Shown here one piece after another: positions 1 to 6,203 of a stretch of DNA of 6,343 bases (positions within the stretch are counted from its first letter, which is position 1; each line of letters starts with the position of its first letter). The translations under genes and the position numbers were made by a program. Source of the DNA: JBFXAN01 sp050184225 (GTDB lineage Bacteria; Chloroflexota; Dehalococcoidia; CAUJGQ01); NCBI GenBank assembly GCA_050184225.1, contig JBFXAN010000265.1, positions 1-6,343 on the forward strand. Reading direction: 5' to 3'. The notes beneath the pieces were generated by a model. It ran no database searches. It was not told the DNA's origin and saw only the letters and a program-made list of their open reading frames with translations.

Positions 1-20
1 CCCGCTGACGCGCGGAGAGA
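1..20 (-). repeat. Partial copy A of hairpin-forming G/C-rich dispersed repeat
   Basis: Bases 1-19 match 6226-6244 exactly and are the exact reverse complement of 115-133. The copy is cut by the window edge, so its full extent is unknown. With copy B it forms a 19-bp inverted repeat spaced by 95 bases. The end of this copy (GGAGAGAG) lies directly before the possible GTG start at 22. Confidence 0.8.
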
Positions 21-2067
21 GGTGCCTGGTCTGACCGCGGATACCAACGCATACCCCCCGCCGACCGACTCGCGCGAAGACAATACTGGCGAACCACGCC
101 CCGGCGAGGCTCCCCTCTCCGCGCGTCAGCGGGGGGAGGGGTCGGGGGAGGGGAAAGAGGAAGCACCCGACTCCCCCGGTCAACGCCGCCCGGCGCTCAC
201 CGACATGGAGCGCTTCTTCGACCTCTTCGCCGACCGCAAGCTCGCCGCCGACCTCTTCACCGTCGTCGAGGACGCCCGTGTCGACTTCATGATCCGGCGC
301 GAGTACGGTGGCATTCGCAGGGCGCTCGGCCGCGTCCAGCGCCGCGAGTTGGAGCGGCGCGACCCGGTCGAGCGGATGCCCCTCCGCACGGCGCTCGTCG
401 AGAACCTGATCCGCGCCAGCCTCGATGGCATGGACATGATCCGCTGGCCCGCCCCCCTTGGCCCCACCCTCGGCGCCGCGATCGCGCTGATGCGCCAGGT
501 CCAGCAGGACGGCGCCCTCGTCGAAGACACCGCCGAGACGGTGCTCCGCCTTTACGACCTTGTCATGACCGTGCCCAACATCCTCCCCGAAATTCCAGAA
601 GAGGATTGGCAGGGCATCGATGAGGAGATGATCAACCTCGACATGCTCCAGACGGGCGAGGGCGAACCGGGTCAAGAGTCCGGCGGCCAACCCGCTCTCA
701 ACAACATGGAGCAGATGCAAGAGCAGGACTACGAGTCACCGGACGCGGTCGATTTCCGCGGCGACTTCAAGCCCGAGCTCGTCCAGCTCCTCATGAAGCT
801 GCGCGAAGGCATGCAGAGCCAGGGCGACGCCGGCCAGTTCGCCCAACTCACGCCGGAACAGCTCCAGGAACTGCTGGAAAAGAGTGTCGAGATCGACATC
901 TCCGCTTTCATGGAGGGTGAGCTTTCCGAGACCTCCGGCATGTTCCTCAACAACCTGATGAAGGAGGCCGGCACCCCCGCCGCCGACGGCAAGCAGCAGC
1001 AGGGTCCAAAGGACGGCCAGCCGGCCGATGGCGGCGAAGAGGAAGGCGAATCGCTCAAGCAGGAGATCGAGTACTTCTACTACGACGAGTGGGACTTCCG
1101 CGCCAACGACTACCGCCCCGGCTGGTGCCGCATCGTCCAGCGCACGTTAGAAGAAGGCGCCGACGACTTCTTCCAGAAGACACTCCAATCCCACTCCGCC
1201 CTCGTCACCCAGACGCGCAAGCAGTTCGAGCTGCTCCGTCCCGAGCTCTTTCGCAAGATCAAGCGCCTCTATGACGGTGAAGACCTCGATTGGGATGCGG
1301 TCGTCACCTACGCCATCGAGCGTAGGGCCCGACGCACCCCCGACGACAAGATCTACTGGCGCCGCAACAAGATCGAGCGCGATGTCGCCGTCGCCTTCCT
1401 CCTCGACATGTCCGCCAGCACCGACGAGGAGATCAACCGCCGCGACCGCCGCAACGACGACGACGACTTCGACGACGACCCCCGTCGTTATCTCACCTGG
1501 TGGGCGCAGAAGAAGGCGCGGGAGATGCAGAACCCTCCCAAGCGGATCATCGACCTCGAGAAGGAAGCGACCGTCCTTTTGATGGAGGCGCTGGAGACGA
1601 TCGGCGACACCTATGGCATCTACGGCTTCTCCGGCTACGGCCGCGACAACGTCGAGTACTACGTGATCAAGGATCTATTGGAGTCCACCAACGACCGCGT
1701 CAAGAAGCGGATCGACAAGATCGTCCCGATCCGCAGCACGCGCATGGGGCCGGCGATCCGCCACACGATCAGCAAGCTCGACCAGCACGACGCCAAGGTG
1801 AAGATCCTCTTCCTCGTCTCCGACGGCCGGCCCCAGGACCACGGCTACGGCCGCGACCGCACGGAGAAGGAGTACGCCATCCACGACACGAAGATGGCGC
1901 TCAACGAGGCGAAGCGAAAGGGCATCGTCCCCTTCGCCCTCACCGTCGACCGCGCCGGCCACGACTACCTCAAGACGATGTGCGAGGACATCGGCTACGA
2001 GGTCGTCGCCGACATCGAAGCCCTCCCCAGCCGCCTGCCCACCCTCTACCGCAAGCTGACGGAGTAA
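1..2067 (+). CDS. VWA-domain protein, CobT/NorD-like (5' end probably outside window)
   Basis: This is a large soluble protein ending in a von Willebrand factor A domain; I see no signal peptide or membrane segment. Numbering is from the GTG at 22. Residues 63-190 hold a helical region with a conserved-looking core (FADRKLAADLFTVVEDARVD). Residues 200-345 are a Gln/Glu/Gly-rich linker. A YYDEWDFRANDYRPGWC motif lies at 353-369, followed by the VWA domain at about 452-681. The MIDAS metal site is complete: DMSAS at 462-466, Thr573 and Asp601 in VSDGRP. Known relatives such as NorD work with MoxR-type AAA ATPases to insert metals or remodel enzymes; that partner is not in the window. The frame has no stop from base 1, and relatives I recall have more sequence before residue 63, so the gene probably starts upstream. 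GTG 22 (preceded by GGAGAGAG) and ATG 205 (no clear ribosome binding site) are alternatives. An acidic Asp-rich insertion at 479-486 interrupts the VWA fold. Confidence 0.88.
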   Translation, partial: PADARREVPGLTADTNAYPPPTDSREDNTGEPRPGEAPLSARQRGEGSGEGKEEAPDSPGQRRPALTDMERFFDLFADRKLAADLFTVVEDARVDFMIRREYGGIRRALGRVQRRELERRDPVERMPLRTALVENLIRASLDGMDMIRWPAPLGPTLGAAIALMRQVQQDGALVEDTAETVLRLYDLVMTVPNILPEIPEEDWQGIDEEMINLDMLQTGEGEPGQESGGQPALNNMEQMQEQDYESPDAVDFRGDFKPELVQLLMKLREGMQSQGDAGQFAQLTPEQLQELLEKSVEIDISAFMEGELSETSGMFLNNLMKEAGTPAADGKQQQGPKDGQPADGGEEEGESLKQEIEYFYYDEWDFRANDYRPGWCRIVQRTLEEGADDFFQKTLQSHSALVTQTRKQFELLRPELFRKIKRLYDGEDLDWDAVVTYAIERRARRTPDDKIYWRRNKIERDVAVAFLLDMSASTDEEINRRDRRNDDDDFDDDPRRYLTWWAQKKAREMQNPPKRIIDLEKEATVLLMEALETIGDTYGIYGFSGYGRDNVEYYVIKDLLESTNDRVKKRIDKIVPIRSTRMGPAIRHTISKLDQHDAKVKILFLVSDGRPQDHGYGRDRTEKEYAIHDTKMALNEAKRKGIVPFALTVDRAGHDYLKTMCEDIGYEVVADIEALPSRLPTLYRKLTE
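111..153 (+). repeat. Copy B of the dispersed repeat, inside the VWA reading frame
   Basis: Bases 112-141 are identical over 30 nt to the reverse complement of 6218-6247. The unit is a near-palindrome: a left arm CCCCTCTCCGC and a right arm GCGGGGGGAGGGG flank the loop GCGTCA, followed by a second G-rich tract. If translated with the VWA gene it encodes PLSARQRGEGSGEG (residues 31-44), a low-complexity linker with no stop. It resembles the small intergenic palindromes common in GC-rich bacteria. Its presence in an open frame means either that it was tolerated as a linker insertion or that translation really starts downstream at ATG 205. Confidence 0.85.
1989..2038 (+). repeat. Upstream copy of 50-bp direct repeat (VWA gene 3' end)
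   Basis: This stretch encodes IGYEVVADIEALPSRL near the C-terminus of the VWA protein. It matches 2505-2554 at 43 of 50 positions with no gaps, at a constant offset of 516 bases. It is the intact copy, since it lies in the complete VWA gene. Confidence 0.85.
2061..2064 (+). promoter_or_regulatory. Ribosome binding site of the antitoxin gene
   Basis: GGAG lies 9 nt before the ATG at 2074 and runs straight into the VWA stop codon (GGAGTAA). The next gene therefore depends on sequence inside the VWA gene, and ribosomes finishing the VWA protein could reinitiate there. Confidence 0.55.
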
Positions 2068-2073
2068 CCTCGA

Positions 2074-2400
2074 ATGATCACATCTGCGCATCAGTTTGTC
2101 GTGGACGAGAACGGCAAACGAATCGCGGTCCTCCTTGAGATTGCGGAGTATGAACGACTACCGGAGGAACTGGACGCTGTCCGCGCATATGATGCGGCAA
2201 AGGCTGCCGGTGATGAATTCATTCCGCTGGAGCAGGCGTTGGCCGAGATCGACCAGGAGCGATCGTGGGATACGTCGTCACGGTCGGACGGCGGGCGCAG
2301 GCGGCACTTCGGCGACTGCCGCCGCAGGATGATGCGCAGGCCCGCCGAGCCTTGCGGCAATTGCGCGACGAGCCTCGTCCGTCTGGATGTCGCAAGTTGA
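2074..2400 (+). CDS. YefM/Phd-like antitoxin with out-of-frame C-terminal extension (stop lost)
   Basis: Residues 1-64 look like a short type II antitoxin. There is a β-strand-rich start (QFVVDENGKRIAVLLEIAEYERL) followed by an acidic helical tail (ELDAVRAYDAAKAAGDEFIPLEQALAEIDQER) typical of antitoxins that pair with RelE/ParE toxins. It would bind its toxin and its own operator. It starts 6 nt after the VWA stop. The frame does not stop at the toxin start as expected. Residues 65-108 (WDTSSRSDGGRRR...) are simply the toxin gene read in another frame and have no antitoxin character. The codon at 2266-2268 is TGG; a TGA there would end the protein at 64 residues with a GTGA overlap onto the toxin start. 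Stop loss is my inference; the family call rests on pattern recognition only. Confidence 0.72.
   Translation: MITSAHQFVVDENGKRIAVLLEIAEYERLPEELDAVRAYDAAKAAGDEFIPLEQALAEIDQERSWDTSSRSDGGRRRHFGDCRRRMMRRPAEPCGNCATSLVRLDVAS
2255..2259 (+). promoter_or_regulatory. Ribosome binding site of the toxin gene
   Basis: AGGAG is followed by 5 nt and then GTG at 2265. This strong signal fixes the toxin start and supports it having been a real gene. Confidence 0.65.
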
Positions 2401-2516
2401 GAGATCGCGAAGGTTAGCGTATCCGAGTGGGCGACGATCGAGTCATCTTCGAGATTGATGACACGGAGCGAATCGTGGAGGTGTTGGAGATCGGACATCA
2501 TCGGCATCGGCTATAA
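2265..2516 (+). pseudogene. RelE/ParE-family toxin remnant, interrupted by in-frame TAG
   Basis: Starting from GTG 2265, the frame reads MGYVVTVGRRAQAALRRLPP through CRKLRDREG, meets TAG at 2415-2417 (codon 51), then continues in the same frame as RIRVGDDRVIFEIDDTERIVEVLEIGHHRHRL to TAA at 2514-2516. Reading the TAG as a sense codon gives 83 residues, the usual size for RelE/ParE mRNA interferases or gyrase poisons. It also keeps the family order: first β-strand, two helices with the DEPRPSGCRKL turn, then a β-sheet with R-I-R-V-G-D-x-R-V-I-x-E-I and a terminal GH-x-R element. Relatives commonly carry GWRIRVGDYR at the break, so TGG to TAG is the simplest explanation. The 50-residue product would lack the catalytic sheet and should be inactive. 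The last codons coincide with the start of the VWA-tail duplication. A sequencing error at one base is the main alternative. Confidence 0.8.
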
Positions 2517-2554
2517 GGTCCTCGCCGGCATCGAAGCCCTGCCCAGCCTCTTGC
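2505..2554 (+). repeat. Degenerate duplicate of VWA gene 3' end
   Basis: These 50 bases match 1989-2038 with 7 mismatches. In the corresponding frame they still read IGYKVLAGIEALPSLL against IGYEVVADIEALPSRL. The match begins within the last codons of the toxin remnant and fades after 2554, just before the end of the convergent gene at 2571. It has no start codon or complete gene and is a relic. It may be the displaced old tail of the VWA gene left when the toxin-antitoxin pair was inserted, or a leftover of a deleted tandem paralogue. Confidence 0.8.
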
Positions 2555-2570
2555 TGAGGTTCCTCAACAA

Positions 2571-3107
2571 TCAGGTTGAGATGCCGAGCAACTGGTAGCC
2601 TTGTGCATGTCGTAGCCGGGTGCCCGAGAACGCGAGTGTCGATCGGACAACCTCACACCAGAGTGGGATGAGCGAGGGTGTGATCCGGAGTTCTACGTCG
2701 GCGGCGACCAATGCGGTGAGCAGGTCTCCCACGGGATCCACGGAGAGCGGCGTCACGACCTCGCGCGCGACCCAATGACCAGCCGTCGGATCCAGGAGCT
2801 GAAATGGCCCCTCGGGCATCGTGTACCGATAGAGAGCCGTCGTGCGGATGCGGTTCAGCCATCCGCTCTCGACGGCGATCACCATCCGCGCCCGCACATA
2901 GTCGAACCAGCGGGCGCGATCGGCCGGCGACGTCGCCGGCTCTGGCCAGAAGCAGCCACGGGGACAGTCGCGGGGGAAATAGTACATCGGTGCGTGCCAG
3001 TCATCGATCGCCCAGACGTATTCCTCGTCCCGGTTGCTGGTTGGCGCGCGATGCGGGCGGAAGATGCGGATCGTCGGATCCTCGCTGAAGTGATACAGCG
3101 CCGGCAT
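2571..3107 (-). CDS. DUF6886-like protein of unknown function
   Basis: The 178-residue soluble protein has no signal peptide or membrane helix. It resembles the family I recall as DUF6886. It opens with MPALYHFSEDPTIRIFRPH, has an aromatic, charged core at 30-54 (YVWAIDDWHAPMYYFPRDCPR), a WFDYVRARMVIAVESGWL stretch near 67-84, LYRYTMPEGPFQLLDP at 92-107 and a C-terminal helix-rich half. Function is not known to me; the LYHFS opening vaguely recalls ADP-ribosyltransferase-fold proteins but I cannot support that. An upstream ATG at 3131 would add eight residues (MDIQKDGT). I prefer 3107 because AAGGA sits 7 nt before it and family members begin near the LYHFS motif. It follows the crotonase gene by 38 nt and converges on the toxin-antitoxin relic. 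Confidence 0.78.
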   Translation of the reverse strand: MPALYHFSEDPTIRIFRPHRAPTSNRDEEYVWAIDDWHAPMYYFPRDCPRGCFWPEPATSPADRARWFDYVRARMVIAVESGWLNRIRTTALYRYTMPEGPFQLLDPTAGHWVAREVVTPLSVDPVGDLLTALVAADVELRITPSLIPLWCEVVRSTLAFSGTRLRHAQGYQLLGIST

Positions 3108-3114
3108 CGTGCCG

Positions 3115-3119
3115 TCCTT
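3115..3119 (-). promoter_or_regulatory. Ribosome binding site that decides the DUF6886-like start
   Basis: On the - strand this reads AAGGA, 7 nt before the ATG at 3107-3105. The upstream ATG at 3131 has only weak G-rich sequence before it, so the shorter protein is favoured. Confidence 0.55.
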
Positions 3120-3145
3120 CTGGATATCCATCCCAACACGGCGTG

Positions 3146-3934
3146 CTATGGGCGGCGGCGCTCCATGAAGACGGCGACCGCTTCCTTGAACTCCGGTGAG
3201 GCGTAGGCTTTCTGGAGCGCCTCGCCCTCGCGCGCCATGTCCGCCTGTACGTCCATATCGGTGGCGTTGCGGTTGAACAGATCCTTCGTCATACGCAATT
3301 GCGGGCCGGGCAGCGCGGCGATCTCCTCGGCCAACACCAGCGCCTCATCAAGCAACTGCTCTGCTGGGACGACGCGGGAGATGAGGCCGAGGCGGTATGC
3401 CTCCTGAGCGTCGATCATGCTCGCGCGCAGGCAGAGCTCCTGGGCCGCGCCGAGTCCCACGATCTGGGCGAGGTAATAGGTGCTGGCCAGCTCCGGCAGC
3501 ACACCCATCCGCACGAAGAGAAAGCCGAAGCGTGCCGCCTCCGAGGCGATGCGGATGTCTGCCGGGAGGATGTGCGTGACGCCGATGCCCACCGCCGGAC
3601 CGTTGACAGCGGCGATCACCGGCTTGGATTGGCGCACCAGCGTCACCCAGTTGTCGGACGGATCGCGGTCACGCTGTCCGTTGCGGCCGGAAGCCGGCGT
3701 GCTGCCTTCGCTGAGGCTGCGTTGCCAGTTGCTGATGTCGGCGCCGGCACAGTAGCCGCGGCCGGCGCCGGTAAGCACGACCACGCCGATCTCCGGGTCG
3801 TCATTGGCGCCGCGCAATGCCGCACACATCTCGGCATTCATCTGGCTAGTCCAGGCGTTCAGCTTCTCCGGACGGTTCAAGGTGATCAGTCCCGCCCGTC
3901 CGCGTCGCTCATACTGAATCTGCTCGTAGGTCAT
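3146..3934 (-). CDS. Enoyl-CoA hydratase/isomerase (crotonase) family protein
   Basis: This full-length 262-residue crotonase-fold enzyme acts on acyl-CoA thioesters. The N-terminal ERRGRAGLITLNRPEKLNAW, the oxyanion-hole segments CAGADI (62-67) and NGPAVGIGVT (111-120), and the C-terminal LPGPQLRMTKDLF are typical. The two glutamates used by classical hydratases (rat mitochondrial Glu144 and Glu164) align with Thr120 and Phe140 and are absent. Instead Glu148 lies in FVRMGVLPELAST, where ECI2-type delta3,delta2-enoyl-CoA isomerases carry a catalytic Glu and PaaG carries an Asp. I therefore infer isomerase-type chemistry rather than hydration; the substrate is unknown. The ATG at 3934 has a strong GGAGGG site. 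The gene lies 48 nt after the MBL-fold gene in the same direction. Confidence 0.92.
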   Translation of the reverse strand: MTYEQIQYERRGRAGLITLNRPEKLNAWTSQMNAEMCAALRGANDDPEIGVVVLTGAGRGYCAGADISNWQRSLSEGSTPASGRNGQRDRDPSDNWVTLVRQSKPVIAAVNGPAVGIGVTHILPADIRIASEAARFGFLFVRMGVLPELASTYYLAQIVGLGAAQELCLRASMIDAQEAYRLGLISRVVPAEQLLDEALVLAEEIAALPGPQLRMTKDLFNRNATDMDVQADMAREGEALQKAYASPEFKEAVAVFMERRRP

Positions 3935-3941
3935 CGCTGCA

Positions 3942-3947
3942 CCCTCC
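3942..3947 (-). promoter_or_regulatory. Ribosome binding site of the crotonase gene
   Basis: GGAGGG on the - strand lies 7 nt before the ATG at 3934-3932. It is the strongest such site in the four-gene block. Confidence 0.6.
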
Positions 3948-3982
3948 GTTGGTACAGCAGACAGCGTACTTGGTCGGTCCTC

Positions 3983-4963
3983 CTAATGTGATACGGCGTT
4001 CCAGACCACGACGTCAGGTGATTCCACGGCAGTGGCACGGCCGTGTTCGACCAGCAGGTCGAGCAGTCCGATGCACTCGGCCATGACCGGACGTAGGTGC
4101 TGCGGATTGAGATGCGGGAAGAGACGCAGGGCGAGCGCATGGGCGGTGGCGGGGCCGCGGCGGAGCTGGCGCAGCATCCGGCGGGCGCGTTGCTCCAGCA
4201 GGCGCACCGTCCAATCGACGGCTTCCGCCAGATCGTCGATCGGCTCGCCGTGACCGGGCAGAACCGCCGTTACGCGATCGGTGAGGGGCCGGGTTGTGTG
4301 TAGCGAGGCGAGGTAGGCGGGCAGACTGGGGCGGCGGCGCGCGCCGTCGAATTGGATGCCGGAGGTGGGGGCCATGCGCGGGAGGATGTGATCGCCGGTA
4401 AAGAGCGTGCCGGTGTCGCTGTCCAGGAAGAGTGTTGTGCCGGGTGTATGGCCGGGGCAGGTGATGACGGTGAGGGAGCGCGACTGGTGACCGGCGGCGG
4501 GTCCGTCATCGAGGAGTCCGTCCGGTGTGACGGGGGTGATGCGGAGTGGCGCCGGCCAGCGCGTATAGCGCTGGCCGCGCGTCGGCCGGTGGGACAGCGC
4601 TGCTGATGGGACGCCGTGACGGAGTAACTCGCGACGGGCACGATCGCGTTCGCTCTGACGGGCAGTGTCATCCATTGCCAGCGCGGACGCATCGGCGCGG
4701 CCGATCAGGATGCGGGCGCCCGCGGCCTGCCAGCGGGCAGCAAGGCCGGCGTGATCGAGGTGGGCGTGGGTGAGCATGACCGTGTGCACATCGGCGGGTG
4801 CGATGTCGTGCGGATGCAGTTGGTCGAGCAGTTCCTCCCAGGCGCCTTCGTAGTCTGGACCGGCATCGATCAGGGTGACGCCCGTTGGGTCCGGCAGGGC
4901 ATAGACATTGTTGGTGCCGAGCGTGAGGCGGATGATCGTGTCCGTGGCGCGTGGGCTCGGCAT
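3983..4963 (-). CDS. Metallo-beta-lactamase-fold hydrolase with C-terminal helical/winged-helix region
   Basis: This cytoplasmic metallohydrolase has 326 residues from ATG 4963. The metal ligands of the fold are all visible: THAHLDH (His66, His68, Asp70, His71), His172 in CPGHTPG, Asp191 in FTGDHI and His238 in LPGHGEP. The early LIDAGPD (31-37) is the usual strand-turn. Residues 250-320 form a helical tail with a possible winged helix, as in LACTB2-type members of the superfamily, so a thioester or phosphoester substrate is more likely than a beta-lactam; the true substrate cannot be read. The start is either ATG 4963, with GGTGA 5 nt before it, or GTG 4972, whose bases overlap the cinA stop as GTGA and add only VNA. 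Either way translation is probably coupled to cinA. The frame stays open up to 5218, but that part lies inside cinA and is Arg/His/Pro low-complexity. Confidence 0.9.
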   Translation of the reverse strand: MPSPRATDTIIRLTLGTNNVYALPDPTGVTLIDAGPDYEGAWEELLDQLHPHDIAPADVHTVMLTHAHLDHAGLAARWQAAGARILIGRADASALAMDDTARQSERDRARRELLRHGVPSAALSHRPTRGQRYTRWPAPLRITPVTPDGLLDDGPAAGHQSRSLTVITCPGHTPGTTLFLDSDTGTLFTGDHILPRMAPTSGIQFDGARRRPSLPAYLASLHTTRPLTDRVTAVLPGHGEPIDDLAEAVDWTVRLLEQRARRMLRQLRRGPATAHALALRLFPHLNPQHLRPVMAECIGLLDLLVEHGRATAVESPDVVVWNAVSH

Positions 4964-4968
4964 TGCGT

Positions 4969-6201
4969 TCACCCGCGGGCCAGCAGCGAGCGACGGAGGA
5001 GTTGCATCGCACTGGTGACGGCGCGTCGCTTGATCGCGTCGCGGCTCTGGGCGAACGTGTAGCTCGTGCCGTCGCCAGACAGGCCATCGTCGAGGGCGAT
5101 GTGCATCGTGCCGACCGGGTTGTCTTCCTGGGTGTCGGGACCGGCGACGCCGGTGATGCCGATGCCGATGTCGGCGCCGGTCTGCTCGCGGGCGACGCGG
5201 GCCATGGCGCGGGCGCACTCGATGCTGATCACGCCATGCTCCTCGACGACCTCACGGGGGACGCCCCAGGCGATCTTCTGCTCGGTGGCGTAGGCGACCA
5301 TACCGCCGACCATGTAGGCGGAGGAGCCGGGGGCGTCGGTGAGGGTGCTGGCGAGCAGGCCGCCGGTGGCGGACTCCATCGTGGCGATGCGGAGGCCACG
5401 CTCTTTGAGCATGCGGCCGACGGCGATCTCGAAGGTGTCGTCGTCGTAGCCCCAGATCACGCCGCCGAGGATGCGCTCCATCGCTTCCTGCATCGGCTCG
5501 ATCATCGCTTCGGCCTGGGCGCGGGTGGGGGCTTTCGCGGTGATACGGAGGTGGATGCCGTCAGCCTTGGCGTAGACGCCGATGCTGGGGTTGGTGGACT
5601 TGAGCAGGGAGGAGACCATCTCGTCGACGGTGCCTTCGCCGAGGCCGGCGGTCTTGACGGTGCGGGAGACGATGATGGATTCGGTAGCGCGGCGCTCGAG
5701 TTGGGGTGCGACCTCCTTCTCCCACATGCGGGCCATTTCGGCGGGGGGGCCGGGCATGGCGATGATGATGCGGCCGTCCTTCTCGGCCCACCAGCCGGGG
5801 GCGGTGCCGCGCGGGTTGGGGATGGCGCGGGTGGAGGGGGTGAGCCAGGCCTGCTTGAGGTTGCGCTCGGGCATGGCGGCGCCGCGGCGGGAGAAGAAGG
5901 CACGCAGCTCCGCTTCGAGGTCGGGATCAACTTCGGGCTCTTCGCCGAGGATGGCGCAGATCGCGTCGCGGGTGATGTCGTCTTCGGTGGGGCCGAGGCC
6001 GCCGGAGCAAAGGACGAGGTCGGAACGTTCCCAGGCGAGGCGGAGCAGATCGGCGAGCCGGGCGAGGTTGTCGCCGATCTGGTGGGTGAAGTAGAGGTCG
6101 ATGCCGAGCGCGGGGAGGCGCTGGGCGATGTAGTTGGAGTTGGTGTCGAGGATATCGCCGAGCAGGATCTCGGTGCCGATGGAGATGATCTCTGCTTTCA
6201 T
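4969..6201 (-). CDS. cinA: CinA-family protein (MoCF-like domain plus PncC NMN-amidohydrolase domain)
   Basis: The 410-residue length is normal for two-domain CinA. Residues 1-170 form the molybdopterin-binding (MoCF-like, COG1058) domain, with ISIGTEILLGDILDTNS at 6-22, SGGLGPTEDD at 66-75 and MPGPPAEM at 149-156; in CinA this domain hydrolyses ADP-ribose-type pyrophosphates. Residues 250-410 form the PncC/CinA-C domain that deamidates nicotinamide mononucleotide in NAD recycling. They contain ESATGGLL at 276-283, a conserved-looking Lys309 and GITGVAGP at 348-355. The ESCTGG motif of E. coli PncC has Ala here in place of Cys, a common variant. The start ATG at 6201 fits the family (MKAEIISIGTE) and its ribosome binding site lies in a dispersed repeat. 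It heads the - strand block. cinA is not next to recA or a competence gene in this window. Confidence 0.96.
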   Translation of the reverse strand: MKAEIISIGTEILLGDILDTNSNYIAQRLPALGIDLYFTHQIGDNLARLADLLRLAWERSDLVLCSGGLGPTEDDITRDAICAILGEEPEVDPDLEAELRAFFSRRGAAMPERNLKQAWLTPSTRAIPNPRGTAPGWWAEKDGRIIIAMPGPPAEMARMWEKEVAPQLERRATESIIVSRTVKTAGLGEGTVDEMVSSLLKSTNPSIGVYAKADGIHLRITAKAPTRAQAEAMIEPMQEAMERILGGVIWGYDDDTFEIAVGRMLKERGLRIATMESATGGLLASTLTDAPGSSAYMVGGMVAYATEQKIAWGVPREVVEEHGVISIECARAMARVAREQTGADIGIGITGVAGPDTQEDNPVGTMHIALDDGLSGDGTSYTFAQSRDAIKRRAVTSAMQLLRRSLLARG

Positions 6202-6203
6202 GA

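Noticed and set aside
1500..2138. 212-codon + strand frame overlapping the VWA domain
   Set aside because: It is an out-of-frame reading with Arg/Pro/His bias; the VWA frame carries the MIDAS motif here.
2091..2507. 138-codon - strand frame across the toxin-antitoxin region
   Set aside because: It is antisense to the antitoxin and toxin frames, which have family-like sequence and ribosome binding sites; this frame has neither.
2563..2580. Hairpin CTCAAC-AATCAG-GTTGAG between the convergent blocks, as a terminator
   Set aside because: The 6-bp stem is weak, overlaps the stop codon of the DUF6886-like gene and has no T-run on either strand.
3299..3991. 230-codon + strand open frame opposite the crotonase gene
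   Set aside because: It is antisense to a gene with clear family motifs, and its product is Arg/Ala/His-rich without recognisable domains. It is a typical shadow frame in GC-rich DNA.
4964..5218. N-terminal extension of the MBL-fold protein into cinA
   Set aside because: The extra residues are an Arg/His/Pro-rich shadow of cinA. The MBL domain begins shortly after the start at 4963 or 4972.
5582..6094. 170-codon + strand frame opposite cinA
   Set aside because: The cinA motifs on the other strand are unambiguous, and this frame shows no domain and has skewed composition.
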